From Madurella fahalii (lineage: Eukaryota; Ascomycota; Sordariomycetes; Sordariales): a stretch of DNA of 64,000 nt. Positions 44,660 to 56,700 of this stretch are shown piece after piece. The number at the start of each line of letters is the position of its first letter. Positions within the stretch are counted from its first letter, which is position 1. Where the stretch lies: positions 5,915,001 through 5,979,000 of the forward strand of contig CM056875.1 in the NCBI GenBank assembly GCA_029876055.1, written 5' to 3'. The notes below the pieces were generated by a model, which saw nothing but the letters and a program-made list of their open reading frames with translations, had not been told where the DNA came from and searched no databases. The position numbers were made by a program, and so were the translations under genes.

Positions 44660-46855
44660 CTATTGCTGCCCTAGGAACATAAGCATGCCGTTAGGCCCTT
44701 CCATTTGCTTCATCGCCTCCTCGACGGAAACCCTCATTCCTGACTGGTCCTGTTTCTTTCTCACATATTCCATCAAGCCCAGCACTTTCCTTGCATGTTC
44801 CCGCCTGCCAATATCACGGTCTCTTTCTGCCTCAGCCAGATCCAACACAAACATTCTCACCCAATCGGCCCGGACCTCGTCTGTCGTCTCGATTCCTGCG
44901 GTAAAGAGAGGCAATAACCACAGAGCCGACGGTAGCGTCTGGTCGTGAGGCTGGCGACCGTGCGCCTTTCGGAGAAGCAGTGCAACCTGCATGATTGACT
45001 CAGCCGCTCTCGCAGAGGTGTGGTCGGCGCGCATGTCGGGATAAGCTGTCCGTGACCAGAGGATCTTTGCCGTCAGGGACACGGCATACGCCGTCAACCA
45101 GTTCAAGCTTGCTAGGCTGAGTGTTTCGGGGTTTGGAGGATTCCCTGCCTGGAGCGAATAGGAGCAAGCCGTGCTTGCAATCTCACTCCGCACCGACCGA
45201 CTAGAGTTTGGTCCCACCGTGGACGCCTGATGCCAGGTGCTAGGAACAAGCCCGAAACGGAGGACGCCGGCCGACTCATTCACCACCGCCGCTAATTCAA
45301 AGTCGGCTTCCAGCCGTTGGAGGTTGGCTTCAATGTCACTGCGGGCTGACAGGACGAGCGCTTCCCAACCACCTTGTTCCCGAAAGGTCATCTGTTGGAG
45401 GCACTGGAAACGGGCCACCTTGGCGAGGATACAGAATGTCTCGTGCAAATGCAGAGCTGCTGGTATTCTCTCAACATCCGAGGCAAGCTGTTCTTTGGGA
45501 TACTCTTTGCCGAGTAAATCCGCGTGGAGCCAGTGCGAAGCCTCTAGAATTCGGTGATAGTCTGCTCTTTGACTTAGCGCTTCGAGGAGTGTCGTGCAAT
45601 GCCCCCTTCTGGTGTTGAAGATTGCTAGGCGGGTCTCCAGATAACTGGTCCACAACAGTAATTTGCTCGCCAAGAATGACAGCTTGAGATCTTCGGGGTG
45701 CTTAGCAAGCCATCGAGTGATGCGCTGAAGGCGAGCGTCTATCAGATCAAGGTTGTCGCTCAATTGATCATAACGGTTGAGGAAGAGAGATGCGCATATG
45801 ATGACCTCTGCGGCTGTCCTCACGGGCCGAACGCCGAGTTCGACCATAGGGTCTGGGAGCGCCATCAACTTGTCGACTTCTGCTGACGCTTGCGAATGCC
45901 AGCTCGCGATGACTGGGTTCGTTGGCAACTTGTCAGATGCCGAACGTTTTGCCGACCAAGCCAGGAGGGCGAGGCGCATTGGACAACGTGGAGCGCATTT
46001 CTGCTCAAAACTGGTTACGAACGACGTCCATGCGCCGTCGTTCCCGGGAGTGAAATCTTCTTGGAGGCAACTGGGAAACCGGTGATGTACCGATACGTCG
46101 ACAAGCTTCTTGGAAATGGCCGTCTCTGAGACTTCATCCTTCGATGTCGGTTTCTTGGCAGGCCTGCGGCGCTTGGGAACCCACTCCTCAACTCCAATCT
46201 GGCTTTGACATTTCGAGGGCACGGAAGCCTCGCGATCGGGGATGGGGCGAATATGTGGGGGTTCTAGGGTCTCCGGCTGCAACGACGGCGACACCAAGTT
46301 CGAATCCGTGGGCGATACTACAATGGGGACTGCGGCAGCAGTGCTCATGTCGGCGTTGAAGGTCTCGAGGTTGGGCTGAAAGGGAGCGCTGAAACCCCAT
46401 GACCCAGGGGGTGGGACGCGAGGGTAGTCCGGACCCTCTGTGCTAGATGTAGGAACTGCACTTGACAGCACGGAATCCGAACCCGTGTGGTAAGATTGCG
46501 GGACTGAGAACTGAGACGATTGGGGTGCGAAAAGGTCGCTGCAGGCGCGAAAGCTGTTCCAGGCCGGTCCCACAGGAGCGGTTGCTTGCCGGGTATGATC
46601 CAGCTTTCCGGTTACAGATCTTGCTTCAACTTGGCTTGTAGGTGTCGAGACGCGAATCCGGAGGTTGGTATCAAAGGAACTGTGACAGGTGATGTTCATA
46701 CGGGAACAGTTCTGGCACGGATTCCCGCCCAGGCATCGAACTTTTCGCTTGCGGCATGTCAAGCATCCTTCGGTATGGAGTCAGTCCCTTGCCGACGTGG
46801 ACAGTACTTGGCAGGAGAACTCACCGTGGAACGTACGCTTCCGTATCTCGGACAT
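44660..46855 (-). CDS. Zn2Cys6 fungal transcription factor
   Basis: Binuclear zinc-cluster regulator with unknown targets. Two exons, 46855-46825 and 46767-44660, give about 712 aa. The 57-bp intron (GTGAGT donor, AAG acceptor) splits the DNA-binding domain, as is common in this class: MSEIRKRTFHG joins GCLTCRKRKVRC. Cysteine spacing is C-x2-C-x6-C-x5-C-x2-C-x6-C. A low-complexity Ser/Pro linker follows, then a helical middle region. The C-terminal part (from about residue 240) resembles the fungal-specific regulatory domain class with repeats of hydrophobic helices. No metabolic cluster surrounds it, so its role cannot be inferred from context. Confidence 0.9.
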
Positions 46856-48726
46856 GGTAGTCAGGGATGAAGCTGCAGCGGCCAGCGTTATTGAACGAGC
46901 TAAAGCGTGCCGAAGCGTCACTTATTTACCATTATCTGCCGCTTGTTCCGCGTCGAAGTGAGCTATATCCGGCCTATATCCCTCTGACATCTGACAATGG
47001 GAGATTGCCCTCGGCGGCGCATGTTGCTGAAGCCTTATGATGACCTCGTGCAGTGTGATTAACTCAGCAACATGTTGCACGAACCACTTATAGGCATTGC
47101 CCCGTCAACCGGTTCCGGCCCTAGATCGACATCGATGAGGAATCGGTCCGCCTCAAATAGTTTTAAATCACCCAGCCTCAAGCACCTTCCCGGCCAATCC
47201 AGGCACAGATCGACTCCCACATACGGCCACCATTCTGCCCCGGCTACCTCCTTCCAAAACAGACCATTATACGCCGTGGGGGCCTGGCCTGGAAGACCGG
47301 GTCCCCTACCAATCCCCTTCCGTATGTGAATATAACTCACTCATAGGTGGCAGACTACCTGGTGCGCTCGTCGGCTTAGGTTCGGGATCCGGCTTCTGCC
47401 GAGGCAAATAAACCTCGTCCTTATCCCGCATGCCCTGGCGGGCGGTGAGCAAGTAAGCACGAGCAGCGCAAGCTCGGGGACAAGGAGGGTGAAAGGTCCC
47501 ACGCGGAGGCCTCTGGATCAACTGCGCGGCATGGGTGCCGTCGAGAATGGCTTTCATACCCAACTTCAGGGCGGATGTGCTAGACGAGCCCGCGGCCGGG
47601 GCGCTGGAAAAGCTTGTTAGGAATTAAAGGTGCTAAGCACCGAAGCCAAGGAAAATCCCCCGGAATGCCAAGGCTAAACCGGGACAAGAGGGGGACCTGA
47701 GAAGTGGGTGTTGTTGCAGTCCCGAGTTTATGAGTGATCAGACATGAGTGTAAGCCCAAGGTTACTGGGGCTTCAGTCTGCAACGGATCCTCGGCGCTCC
47801 ATCATGCCATCGAATGACCGACCCCCACCAGGCTACCTGGGCTGGCGGCGGCAGTGATATCTAGGCGTACTTGGCAGGGTTAGGTGCGTCCCATGTTATT
47901 CCCATTGACTTGGTGCCTCGTACTTGGGCAGCCTTGTCTCACCCACCTATCGACATGCTGACAGCAACTGGGTGTTTACGGCTGGGGGCGAGACTCATCG
48001 CCTTGGGTTGCCTCGCGAGCCCTCAAAACCGCATAGAGGAGATTCCAGCGCTCCAATCTCTGGGTTGCGGCAGGATCCGGGAAGTAATTATTAGTGAATG
48101 GGTATTGTCGCAGCGAACTTACACGGGGAGTAGCTGATAATCCACGAAATGCTAGCCTATTCGGGTAGTGATCGGGCCGGTGGGTCAAGCCATTTTTGAA
48201 GGTAACACTCAACGTCGTTATTGTCTCATCCCGGGTACATCAGTGTCCACTGGGATTTATCATGAGCTGCTAGAGACAACGACTGCTTAGCTCCCAGGCA
48301 CACCATTCACGATTCACGAGCCAAGTCAGATGAATTGGCAAGGGAGGCGCCAACATATAACAATGAGAGATGGCTACCTGTAGAGCCCTTCTTTTAATGC
48401 AAACCCTCGACTCATACACAACCTTACAGAAATCGCATATCGATGCATCCAAGACACGGCTAGTCACTTGACACCCTTCTTGGGCAGCGCGTCTCAATCT
48501 CGCCGTGGCGCTTTCCAGCCTGACCAGGCTCACGCCATGAGTTTGTCCGGCCTTGCAAACATAGCGGCCAGATTATGATTGATCATCCATCGGCACCGGC
48601 CCGGCTAACCCAACGCCGACGCTGTGGATTGCAATCGACTGGCGGCTTTGTTCACATGAAGCCCCTGGCGGCCAAACCTTGTGGATCGAGACACACAAAC
48701 GGAAGTAAAACGGCTCAAAGAACAGA
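46856..48726. other. intergenic with one candidate gene
   Basis: Contains the promoter of the zinc-cluster gene and, at 47059-47603 on the minus strand, a possible spliced gene (separate entry). The region 47610-48720 shows no recognisable coding sequence. Confidence 0.4.
47059..47603 (-). CDS. possible spliced hypothetical gene (5' end not found)
   Basis: Two minus-strand exons can be joined: 47603-47341 and 47288-47059. The 52-bp intron between them has a GTGAGT donor and a CCAG acceptor and keeps frame (PPMSQAPTAYNG). The upstream exon is preceded by a well-formed acceptor with a CTAAC branch site 12 nt before the AG, so a further 5' exon is expected but not identified. The product contains LGMKAILDGTHAAQLIQRPP and a Trp-rich, acidic C-terminal part (WKEVAGAEWWPYVGVDLCLD). 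I recognise no family. It may be a small lineage-specific gene or a remnant. Confidence 0.35.
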
Positions 48727-50733
48727 ATGGCGGATCAAGTCATGGAATGTCCGTTCTGCGGCTGGAAAGCGCAGGCAGGCGAGTACGAAATGTTGCTGGT
48801 AAGTGCCACTTTCCGTTTGCAGAAGGACTTCGCCCAAAGCAGCGTGTGCCTGCTACGGCCGAACAACAGCTGACACACGACTTCACCTAGCACATGGAAA
48901 CGCTGCACTCTGAAGGAGAGTCGCCGTTTACCGTGAAACAAGACGACGCATCTGACAGCGCCGGGACCGGAGACGACCTTCAGTACGCCGAGTGCCCGGT
49001 CGAGGGTTGCGGCGAGCTTCTTCTGCTCCAGGAGCTGGACTACCACCTCGAGCTCCACGGCGAGGAAACTGGTCATAGTCACCTCGAGGAAGCATCCGTG
49101 TCGCCGCCAGAGCACGGCGCACACGCCGTACACGCCGCACCCTCTGCCCCCGGACCGCCAAGAAGCCATCGAGAGCCAGAAAGACAGCGCCGGTCTGATC
49201 ACGGTACCCAGACTTCTAGCCGGCAGGCCAAGGCCATCTCGGCCTGGAAGCGGCTGCTGAGAATGCCTGGCTCATCATCTGCCCATAAACTCTTACCCAA
49301 GAGGTCTCACCACGATGGGACGCAGACTGCGGGCGCGCATCCCACCCGCGGAAAGCGGCTTGGCGTGAGTCGTGCTGTTCTCGTAACAACGCACGTTTGC
49401 CGGCTCCTGTTGACAACCTTGGCAGAAATCCCACCTCGGAAAGTATGCCCACGAAGAGCGCATGCCCGACTGGCTGGTGACCATGTTGAGGAAGAACGGC
49501 CAAGTTGTGTCTCAAGGTAGGGCGCGAGGACCGAAACCCGCATTGCTACTAGTGCCTAATGGTGTGGTAGGCGTCATTCTGGTCCTCGCACAGCTGCTGG
49601 AGCAGTCCCCCTCGACAAAGTACGCCTACCTGTGCCATCCATGTGTGCAACATGTGTCGAAACTTAAGCGTGAGGGTATGCTCGTCGGAGCCTGGAGTCC
49701 CGCTCTGCTGCGTTGCAACTAACCAGTTTTCCAGGTGGCTTCTGCGGTTACCGGAACATCCAGATGGTGTCTTCGTACATAACACACACCAAGTTCAAGG
49801 GGCACCAACATTTGGGTGACAACAGCATACCATCCATCTTCCAGATCCAAGAGTTCATCGAGACGGCATGGGACCAGGGAATCAATGCCCAAGGCCGGGT
49901 TGAGACGGGAGGCATCAGAGGGACCAGGAAATACATTGGAACGCCAGAGGTATACCGGCTGGTAAATCCAAACGTTCCCTATCCGCGAGTCTAACCATGG
50001 CTCATTAGGCATTGGCCATGTTTCGCCTCCTGGATATCCCGTATGTCCATTCTCCTATCATCCTCCAAAACCCCAGCAACCACTAACCAAACCGCAGCTG
50101 CGACGCTCAAGGAATCAAGAACAAGGAACCCGGCAAGTCAGAGGCGATACTTATGGAATACGTCGAGAACCACTTCCAGTACGGCGTCGAAGATCCCACC
50201 CAACGCATCCGCAGGACCAGCCTGCCGCCGCTCTACTTTCAGCACGCCGGTATACGCCCTAAACCCTCCCCCCCCCCGCCCCCCTCTCCCTCCCTCCTTC
50301 ACTTTCTCCAATCCAACAGAACTCGCCTTGCTAACCGACACTCCCACTACCTGGTGGAACCTGTACAGGCCACTCCCTCACAATCATCGGCTTCGAGAAG
50401 CTCAAAAACGGCGCTAAGAACCTCCTCGTCTTCGACCCCTCCTTCCACGACGCGTCGTCGATCGTGCGCCTCGTCGGACAGACGTTTGTCCACCCCATGC
50501 CCGACCTGGCACTTAAGCCGTACAGGAGGGGGGGCAAGTACCTCGGAAACTATCGCGAGTTTGAGCTGTTGAGGTTGGTCTCGTGGATGTCTTTCTTTTC
50601 AGGGGAAAGAAACGAATTGGGGCTGATGAATGTCGATTCGAACAGGTTACGCGTAGAGGAGGGGGGGATCATCTCAATATCCCTACTGACTGACGCTTTC
50701 GGTTCTTTGACGGGGTGGTATGTGGTTGGTTAA
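48727..50733 (+). CDS. ZUP1/Mug105-like C78 cysteine peptidase (deubiquitinase)
   Basis: Family C78; human ZUP1 (ZUFSP) cleaves K63-linked ubiquitin chains in genome maintenance, and fission yeast Mug105 is the fungal relative. Eight exons: 48727-48798, 48891-49364, 49426-49516, 49571-49675, 49735-49949, 50009-50040, 50098-50249 and 50369 to about 50573, with the 3' end uncertain. Two zinc fingers open the protein (CPFCGW...HMETLH and CPVEGCGE...HLELH). Next come VILVLAQLLEQ, the catalytic Cys in GGFCGYRNIQMV, His in GHSLTIIGFEK and Asp in LLVFDPSF. Intron 3 (54 bp) is in frame without a stop. After ELLRL the frame stays open to 50733, with or without a 72-bp intron at 50574-50645, so the C-terminus is unresolved. 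Convergent with HAM1. Confidence 0.88.
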
Positions 50734-50899
50734 GGACCCAGGAGTATGGGGGGCGATTGGAATGGGAGCGTTGTTCATGGCGAGGAAGCGGCTGGCGCAG
50801 CGTTGGAATTCCCCTAGGCATGTTCTTGTCTACAACCGTTACCTACGTCTATTCATTTTTGGTTTGTTTTTTTTCCTTTCTCCTTTGGGTAACCGGATC

Positions 50900-51800
50900 C
50901 TACGCCGTCATCTCCTTTGCAAACCACGCCTGGAGCTTTGCTAGCGCCCTGCCGCGATGCGAAATCTGGTTCTTTTCTGCCTTGTCCATCTCGGCATAGC
51001 TGAGTCATGCACACGGTCAGCTCGAGGGGCTTGGATGTGTCACTGGAAAAGGAGAAGCGGAATAACTTACGTCTTGCCCTCGTACTCGAAAATGGGATCC
51101 CAGCCTGGATTTGATTTGTACAACGTCAGTGGTGTCCAGGCTTGTGAAAGTGCAAGTGAAAAGGAACCAGGAGATCAGAGGAACGGATGAGACGGATGGA
51201 TGAATGGGTCGGGCGCACCGAAATTCGTCGGCCCTCTGGCTGGCACAATCTTGCCCTCAGTAACCCCCTGGAACAGGAGCGGCTCGTGGCCCGGACCAGC
51301 CGAGTAGGCGAATGTGCAGACGGCCTTGGCCGACTTGTCCGGGTAGGCAGCGAGGAGGTTGTTGAGGCCCTCGTGTCCGATCGAGGTGAGGAACCATTTA
51401 CTGCGAGCGGTGGTAAGTGTCTCGTGCCGGGAGGAGCTCTCTGCGCTTGAATCTCGAGGGAATCCGTAACGTACATGTACGGCCCTGGTAGGCCGTTCAG
51501 CGCGCTGAAGCACAGGCAGGTGTCTTCTACCAGGACGGGACCCTCAATCTTGAAAAGGGAGTTTTGTCAGTGCGGCTTGGATATAATGTTCAGCGGGGAG
51601 ATGCGCTTCACCAGATCGGCTGCCCGACGGCACTTGTCGAGCGTCACCTCCTCCAGGGAGGCACCCTGGATCTCGATCAGATCAAGCGTCTGGCTCTCGA
51701 CCTGGATGGCGGGTTCAAGGATCGCCTTGACCTCGCCTAGCTTGTTGGCGTTGCCTGTGATGAAGTTGACGATGTGTCGGGCTGCGGTGGGGGTGGTCAT
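50900..51800 (-). CDS. HAM1: HAM1 inosine/xanthosine triphosphate pyrophosphatase
   Basis: Removes ITP, dITP and XTP from nucleotide pools, giving the monophosphate and pyrophosphate. Five exons: 51800-51612, 51548-51475, 51400-51219, 51104-51071 and 50999-50900, giving 192 aa, the family length. Signature segments: NFITGNANKLGEV near the N-terminus, GPVLVEDTCLCF, LPGPYIKWFL and the C-terminal FGWDPIFEYEGKTYAEM, whose joins across introns 3 and 4 are exact, then KNQISHRG. Introns are 63-114 bp. The gene is convergent with the C78 peptidase and tandem with FAP7. Confidence 0.96.
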
Positions 51801-52123
51801 CTTGATAGTTTGGTTGGGTGCTTAACGACCTGACTGGGCTGGGGAAAGGAGCAAGGGTCTTATTGAACCGGTTGCTTGTGTTTGTTGTCGAGGTTGTTTA
51901 CGGAAGAAGGGGGGAAGGGTTTCCTCAGTACATTCGGTGGTGGGGTGAGGGAGGGGTCACTGTGAGTGCCCCGCTGATGTCACCCACGCCTCGGTTGTTG
52001 CATATTCAGGCACTTCCACACGCAGGCGAGCCCCTGAGTAGCCCAAATTGCTCCTTTGAGAGGTCATGCCTCCTGAATTCTTTTGTCTTACGGTGTAGAT
52101 TTTCCTGCATCCAAGCAATAGTG

Positions 52124-52824
52124 TCATGTAGCGTTGTTCTCCTTCCACTGCTCCAACCACTGTTCAATCCGCTCCACATTGCTCTCCATCTCATCAGTTG
52201 TCACACTCTGCAGCTCGACCACAATCTCCTCGTCATATGAGTCCCGCGCCTCTTGCAGCAGCACATCCATGATTTCTGAATCCATATTTTCTTGGAGCTT
52301 CGCCTCGGGGTATTTTCTATTGACGGAATAGCCATATCAGCCACTGCATCTCCAGATCGATAAAGAAGAAAAAAAAAAAAAAAAAGAGTGAGACTCACCT
52401 CGCTGTAAGACGATCATACAGTGTCTCCGTATCCACACGTAGCACCACCACGAGGTCGATCCAGCTCTTGGGGAACAGGTCACACGCGTGCCAGTCTATT
52501 ATGCAGCCACCCTGCTTGACTTCGTCCTCGATGGCGTCGAGCAGCTGTTATAGTCCGTGTGTGTTAGCTAACAAAGGCTCTGTGATGTGAGAGAGAAGAG
52601 AAAATTTGAGCAACCAAAATTTGAGGGGGAAAACCCACCTTGTCCTCATCCACAATCCAACTCTGATACTCCTCATCCCAGCCCTCGTGGCACTCCTTGT
52701 CCTTGACCACCTGGTTGACCGAAATATGCTTGAGCCCCGTGCGCTCGGCGAGCATCTCGCAGTGGCTTGTCTTGCCGACGCCGGGGGTGCCCGTGATGAT
52801 GATGTTTGGTGAGGTGCGCGACAT
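52124..52824 (-). CDS. FAP7: FAP7, adenylate kinase isoenzyme 6 homologue
   Basis: Nuclear adenylate kinase/ATPase required for late 40S subunit (20S pre-rRNA) maturation with Rps14. Three exons: 52824-52639, 52544-52399 and 52316-52124, giving 174 aa. Motifs: P-loop GTPGVGKTS near the N-terminus, the NMP-binding segment HISVNQVVKDKECHEGWDEE, IIDWHACDLFPKSW, VVVLRVDTETLYDRL, and the lid-like KYPEAKLQEN. Introns have GTGGGT and GTGAGT donors. It is transcribed in the same direction as HAM1, with about 320 bp between the genes. Confidence 0.96.
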
Positions 52825-53770
52825 CTTTTTCCTTTTATTTTTCTTTCTTTCCGTTATCCTGCGTTATCCTCTTACTCTGGAATTCAAAATATCCGTTTTT
52901 TCTTAAGCTTGGAAAGCTTCCAAAGCAGAAGTGGCGCGGCAGATGTAAGTGAGATGTGGTTCTCCGATATCCGCCCCAAGAAAAATATTTTTGGGCTGTG
53001 CTGCCAGTGCAACAAACGGTAGCAGTAGCCCCACTGCTAACAACCACCGTCAGGAGGACCGTTGTGCCGCCTTCTTGAATTGCGGCAACTCATCCAGACG
53101 GTGCGATGGCTCTTGGGACACCACCACTTCACTTTCCTTCTCAATTTGCAGGTAGTTCTTCAGTATTCATTCCATAGATACGTCTAACTCTTGACATTCG
53201 AGCCCGTCACGCGTTCCTCGGACACACAAGTGTGGTCTTTGGTTACTTTAACTGGAAGGCCCCAAAATCCACGATTCGCCTTCTTTTCCTCTGAGCGAGA
53301 AGATCCCGCGAGCGCAAGGGCCGTCATCTCCTATCCAGTCCCAACCGGCTACTAGCAGTCCAGCCCCTCTCTCCCCGTCTTTTCCTCCGTCTGCCTCCAG
53401 CCGATCAACCATCAAGTCCAACGCATGGCAAAATGCATACCTCTGTGTTTCGTCTTGAGCCGGGAGGCGAATAATGAAGTATATGACAGCCGAGTGAAGC
53501 GAGCGGGCGTGGGCGTGAAGAGTGAAATTTCTAATATCCCCAAGCAAAGCCAACACACCATCACCTGACCTGTCCCAGGTTGCATGACATGTCCTAATTA
53601 ACCAGAAAAGATTTGTAGGAGCCTTCCGTCCAGCCCAGACGCACTCAACCACTGCCTCTCCTACTCCTTAACCCCTTACTTTTCAAGGCACCGCTGCCAA
53701 ACCTCCATGGGCTGAGCAGCACCGAGGCCGGGCGTTGCGGCCGTAGAGCTACGAGCGAGCGAGGAGCTGA
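52825..53770. other. intergenic
   Basis: About 0.95 kb between the FAP7 start and the myosin stop. One minus-strand frame (53248-53652) is open but lacks a recognisable domain; it is more likely spacer or myosin 3' UTR. Confidence 0.45.
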
Positions 53771-56700
53771 CTAGGCGCTCGCCGCCACCGACTCGGCGCC
53801 TTCATCAACCTCGGTCAAGTCATTGTCATTCAGGCTGTGGTTGTCATAGTCGCCAGCTTGAGAGCCGAACTCGAGCTTCTCCTGCTGCGCGATGGCCTGC
53901 TGAGATACTATTTCGGCGAGACGCTTCAACCGGGGGGTTTGCAGCCCTGGCGATAGCCTGTTAGTTCAAGTCAAGGAAACATGGCGAGAGCGGATCCAAC
54001 ATACAAGATGGGGTATAAGTCTCCAGAGCGGTGATCACTCTGGGCTCGGCAATCTCGTACGGACCGCTGTCGTCCATATCGACAGCCTGGAGGAGTAGGA
54101 CATCGCTCTTCTCCGTCACCCGTGATGCCACGGCCTTCATGATCTCGCCGTTGATGGGTTGCTCGTAGTCAGCAACGAGGTACTGGTTCAGGAGCTTCTG
54201 AATCTGGTTGGGAGAGAGCCTGACAGGGACTGTTAGCCGATGCTCCTCGCCTCTGCGGAGAGGATTTACTCACATCCAGCAGATATCCTGGATGATCTCA
54301 ATGTCGTTCAGGGTCGCCTTCTTAAGCTGCAAGAGCTTCGTCGCTTGCTGTGGCAAAGTTAGCACTTGTCGTCTCGATGCCGCAACACAAGGGTTTGCTC
54401 ACCATCAGATGTTCGAGCTGGAGCGTACCCTCGGGCATGTCGTGGCTCTTGCACCACTCCTCGATGCGAGTAATATTGTAGTTGATCTGCAGGCCACGCT
54501 TCCAAGAGAGGAAGTTGCGCCGCATGAGCAGGTCGTTGAAGGCCGTCACACCGACGAGCCGCAGCAGCTCCGTGATGGTCTGCGTAATGATCGAATCCTC
54601 AAGATAGTACGCCTTCATGGCACGGAAGACGCTGTTGAGAAGCGACAGAAGATTGTCCATGCTGTACGCTGGCTGGTTGTTGCCTGGCAGCAGCTTGCCG
54701 AGGAACCTGTTGTTTTCGTTCGTGACGAAGCCCGGCAGCGACTGCGACTCGATGATGGCCGGAATGATCATCTTAGCCAGCTTCTTCTTGAGCACCTTCA
54801 TCCACGTGTGGTAGATGTTGAACTCCAGACTCTCCAGGTCGTGCTTGACAATCTCAAGCAGGCGGTCGTACTCATAGTTGTCCGTCTTTTGAGCTTCATA
54901 CCAGTCTTCGGCCAGAAAGACGAACGAGAGCATCTCGTGCACGTTGGAAAGCCAGAAGGCGCCCGGATTGATGGCTTCCTCCTCGTCATGCTGCATGACC
55001 TCCTGCTGGATCGACTGCATGACATTGGCCAGGAAGCGTTCCGACTCCTTGACAAAGCCGTTGTTCCACATCTCCGAGGTGACCAAGTTGATGAGGTAAG
55101 AGGGGAAGAGAACCTCCTTGTCCGAGGGTGGCGGCGTGGTGGCCGGTGACGGGATCTTCAAGTTCCGGATAAGACCCACTGTGACCTCATGGTTGAGGCC
55201 ATCCTCGTCGGCAAGTAATGACTCGAGCTCTAGCTCGATGCTATCTACGCCGGGAATGAACGTCGAGCCGGAGAGCGTGGTCTGGCGGTTCATGCCGGGA
55301 ACGGCCATGGAGACGGGCCGGGGATTGTAGGCGGTGCTGTACCTATCCATCTCGCGAGGCTCAGCCCCGGCGCTCCGCCGCTTGGGCTTCTTGGACGACA
55401 CCAAGTTGATGAGGCCGGTCGGCGCAACCGGGGCAGCGCCATGGCCGTTGACGAGCTCGCCATTGACGGGAACATTTCTCCTCGCCTGTTCGAGCGCATC
55501 CTGGAGCTCGAGCAGCTGTTGCCGGAGCGAGTTCTTCTCGGCCTCGTGGCGCTGGCTCTCCTGGCGTGCCACCTCGAGCTCGGTGCTCGTAGCACGCAGG
55601 GATTCGCGCAGCTGCCGTTCCTCCTCCTGCATCCTCTTGACGTTGGCGGCCGACTCGTCGAAGCTCGCCTGAAGCTTCTTCATTTCGGCCTCCATCGCCT
55701 CGAGGCGCGCGGCGGCGATACCGGCCTGGTTGGCCTCGGTCTGCAGCTCCTTGGTCCGGGCCTCGAGCGCGTTGTGCCGGTTCCTCCAGATGGTCACCTG
55801 GCCTTCGTAATTTTCCACCTGCGTCTTCAGCTCCTTGTTCTGCGCCTTCATGGTGCCCAGCGACTGGGTTAGCTCCACCACCTTGTTCTCCAGCTTGTAT
55901 GAAATCTGCTTGAGATCGCGTGCCTCGGCGCGGATGACCTTGTACTCCTTACGAGCACGCTTGCCGCGCCACAAGCTCTGGACGATGACGACCTTCCTGC
56001 GGTAGTCCCTCCAGGCCCGGAGCTGCTGCCTGGACCGCCAGTTCCGCTGGATGATGATGGCAGCATTACCGACCCGCGTCTCCATGATCTCCTTGCGTCG
56101 CAGGTAGCCCTTCATAGCTGACTGGGCACGGACAACGTCGTTCCTAATGCGCAAGAACTCCTTCCTTTGCTTGTGGCCGCGCCAGACCCTCTGGATCGTG
56201 ATGGCAGCCTTGATTGTCCGCATTTCCTGAGCCTGCTTGCGAGCCTTATGGGCTCGCACCGCGGACTGGAACCCAACGATAGAGTCCCGGGCGGCCAGGT
56301 ATCTCTTGCGATAGTACTTGGCCTTTAGGTTCTTCTGAATGAGGATAGCGCAGTCATTCAGCCGGTTTGTCCGGAGATTCTCGAGGAAGGCGAGCATGCC
56401 GGCCCTGAAGAAGATCTTGGTGAGACCCAGCTGATACTTATCCAAACCCTTGCCAGTACTTGCACCGAGAGCCTTGGTCAAGATGGCGTCGGCCATCTGC
56501 CTAATCTCCGACGTCCACTGCGACGAGGGCACCAGCATGTAGTACCGCAGGGCAAACTCCTCGTACGTCCATCTCGTCGGGTAACCCGCAGTACTAATAC
56601 GGACCGTTTCGAGCACACCGCAGGCGCGTAGCTGGCTCAGGACCATGGGGCCCTCAAACTTCCAAGCTTCCTTAGCCTCGTTTGGCTTGATGCACCGGAT

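Noticed and set aside
44660..46855. Zn2Cys6 gene as URC2, the uracil-pathway regulator
   Set aside because: It is 13 kb from the URC genes with unrelated genes between, and the zinc cluster alone cannot assign it.
53248..53652. 134-codon minus frame downstream of the myosin gene
   Set aside because: No recognisable domain and no promoter or splice context; likely spacer.
54208..55149. 313-codon open frame on the plus strand
   Set aside because: It lies exactly antisense to the myosin DIL domain; Leu/Val-rich composition mirrors the codon bias of the real gene.
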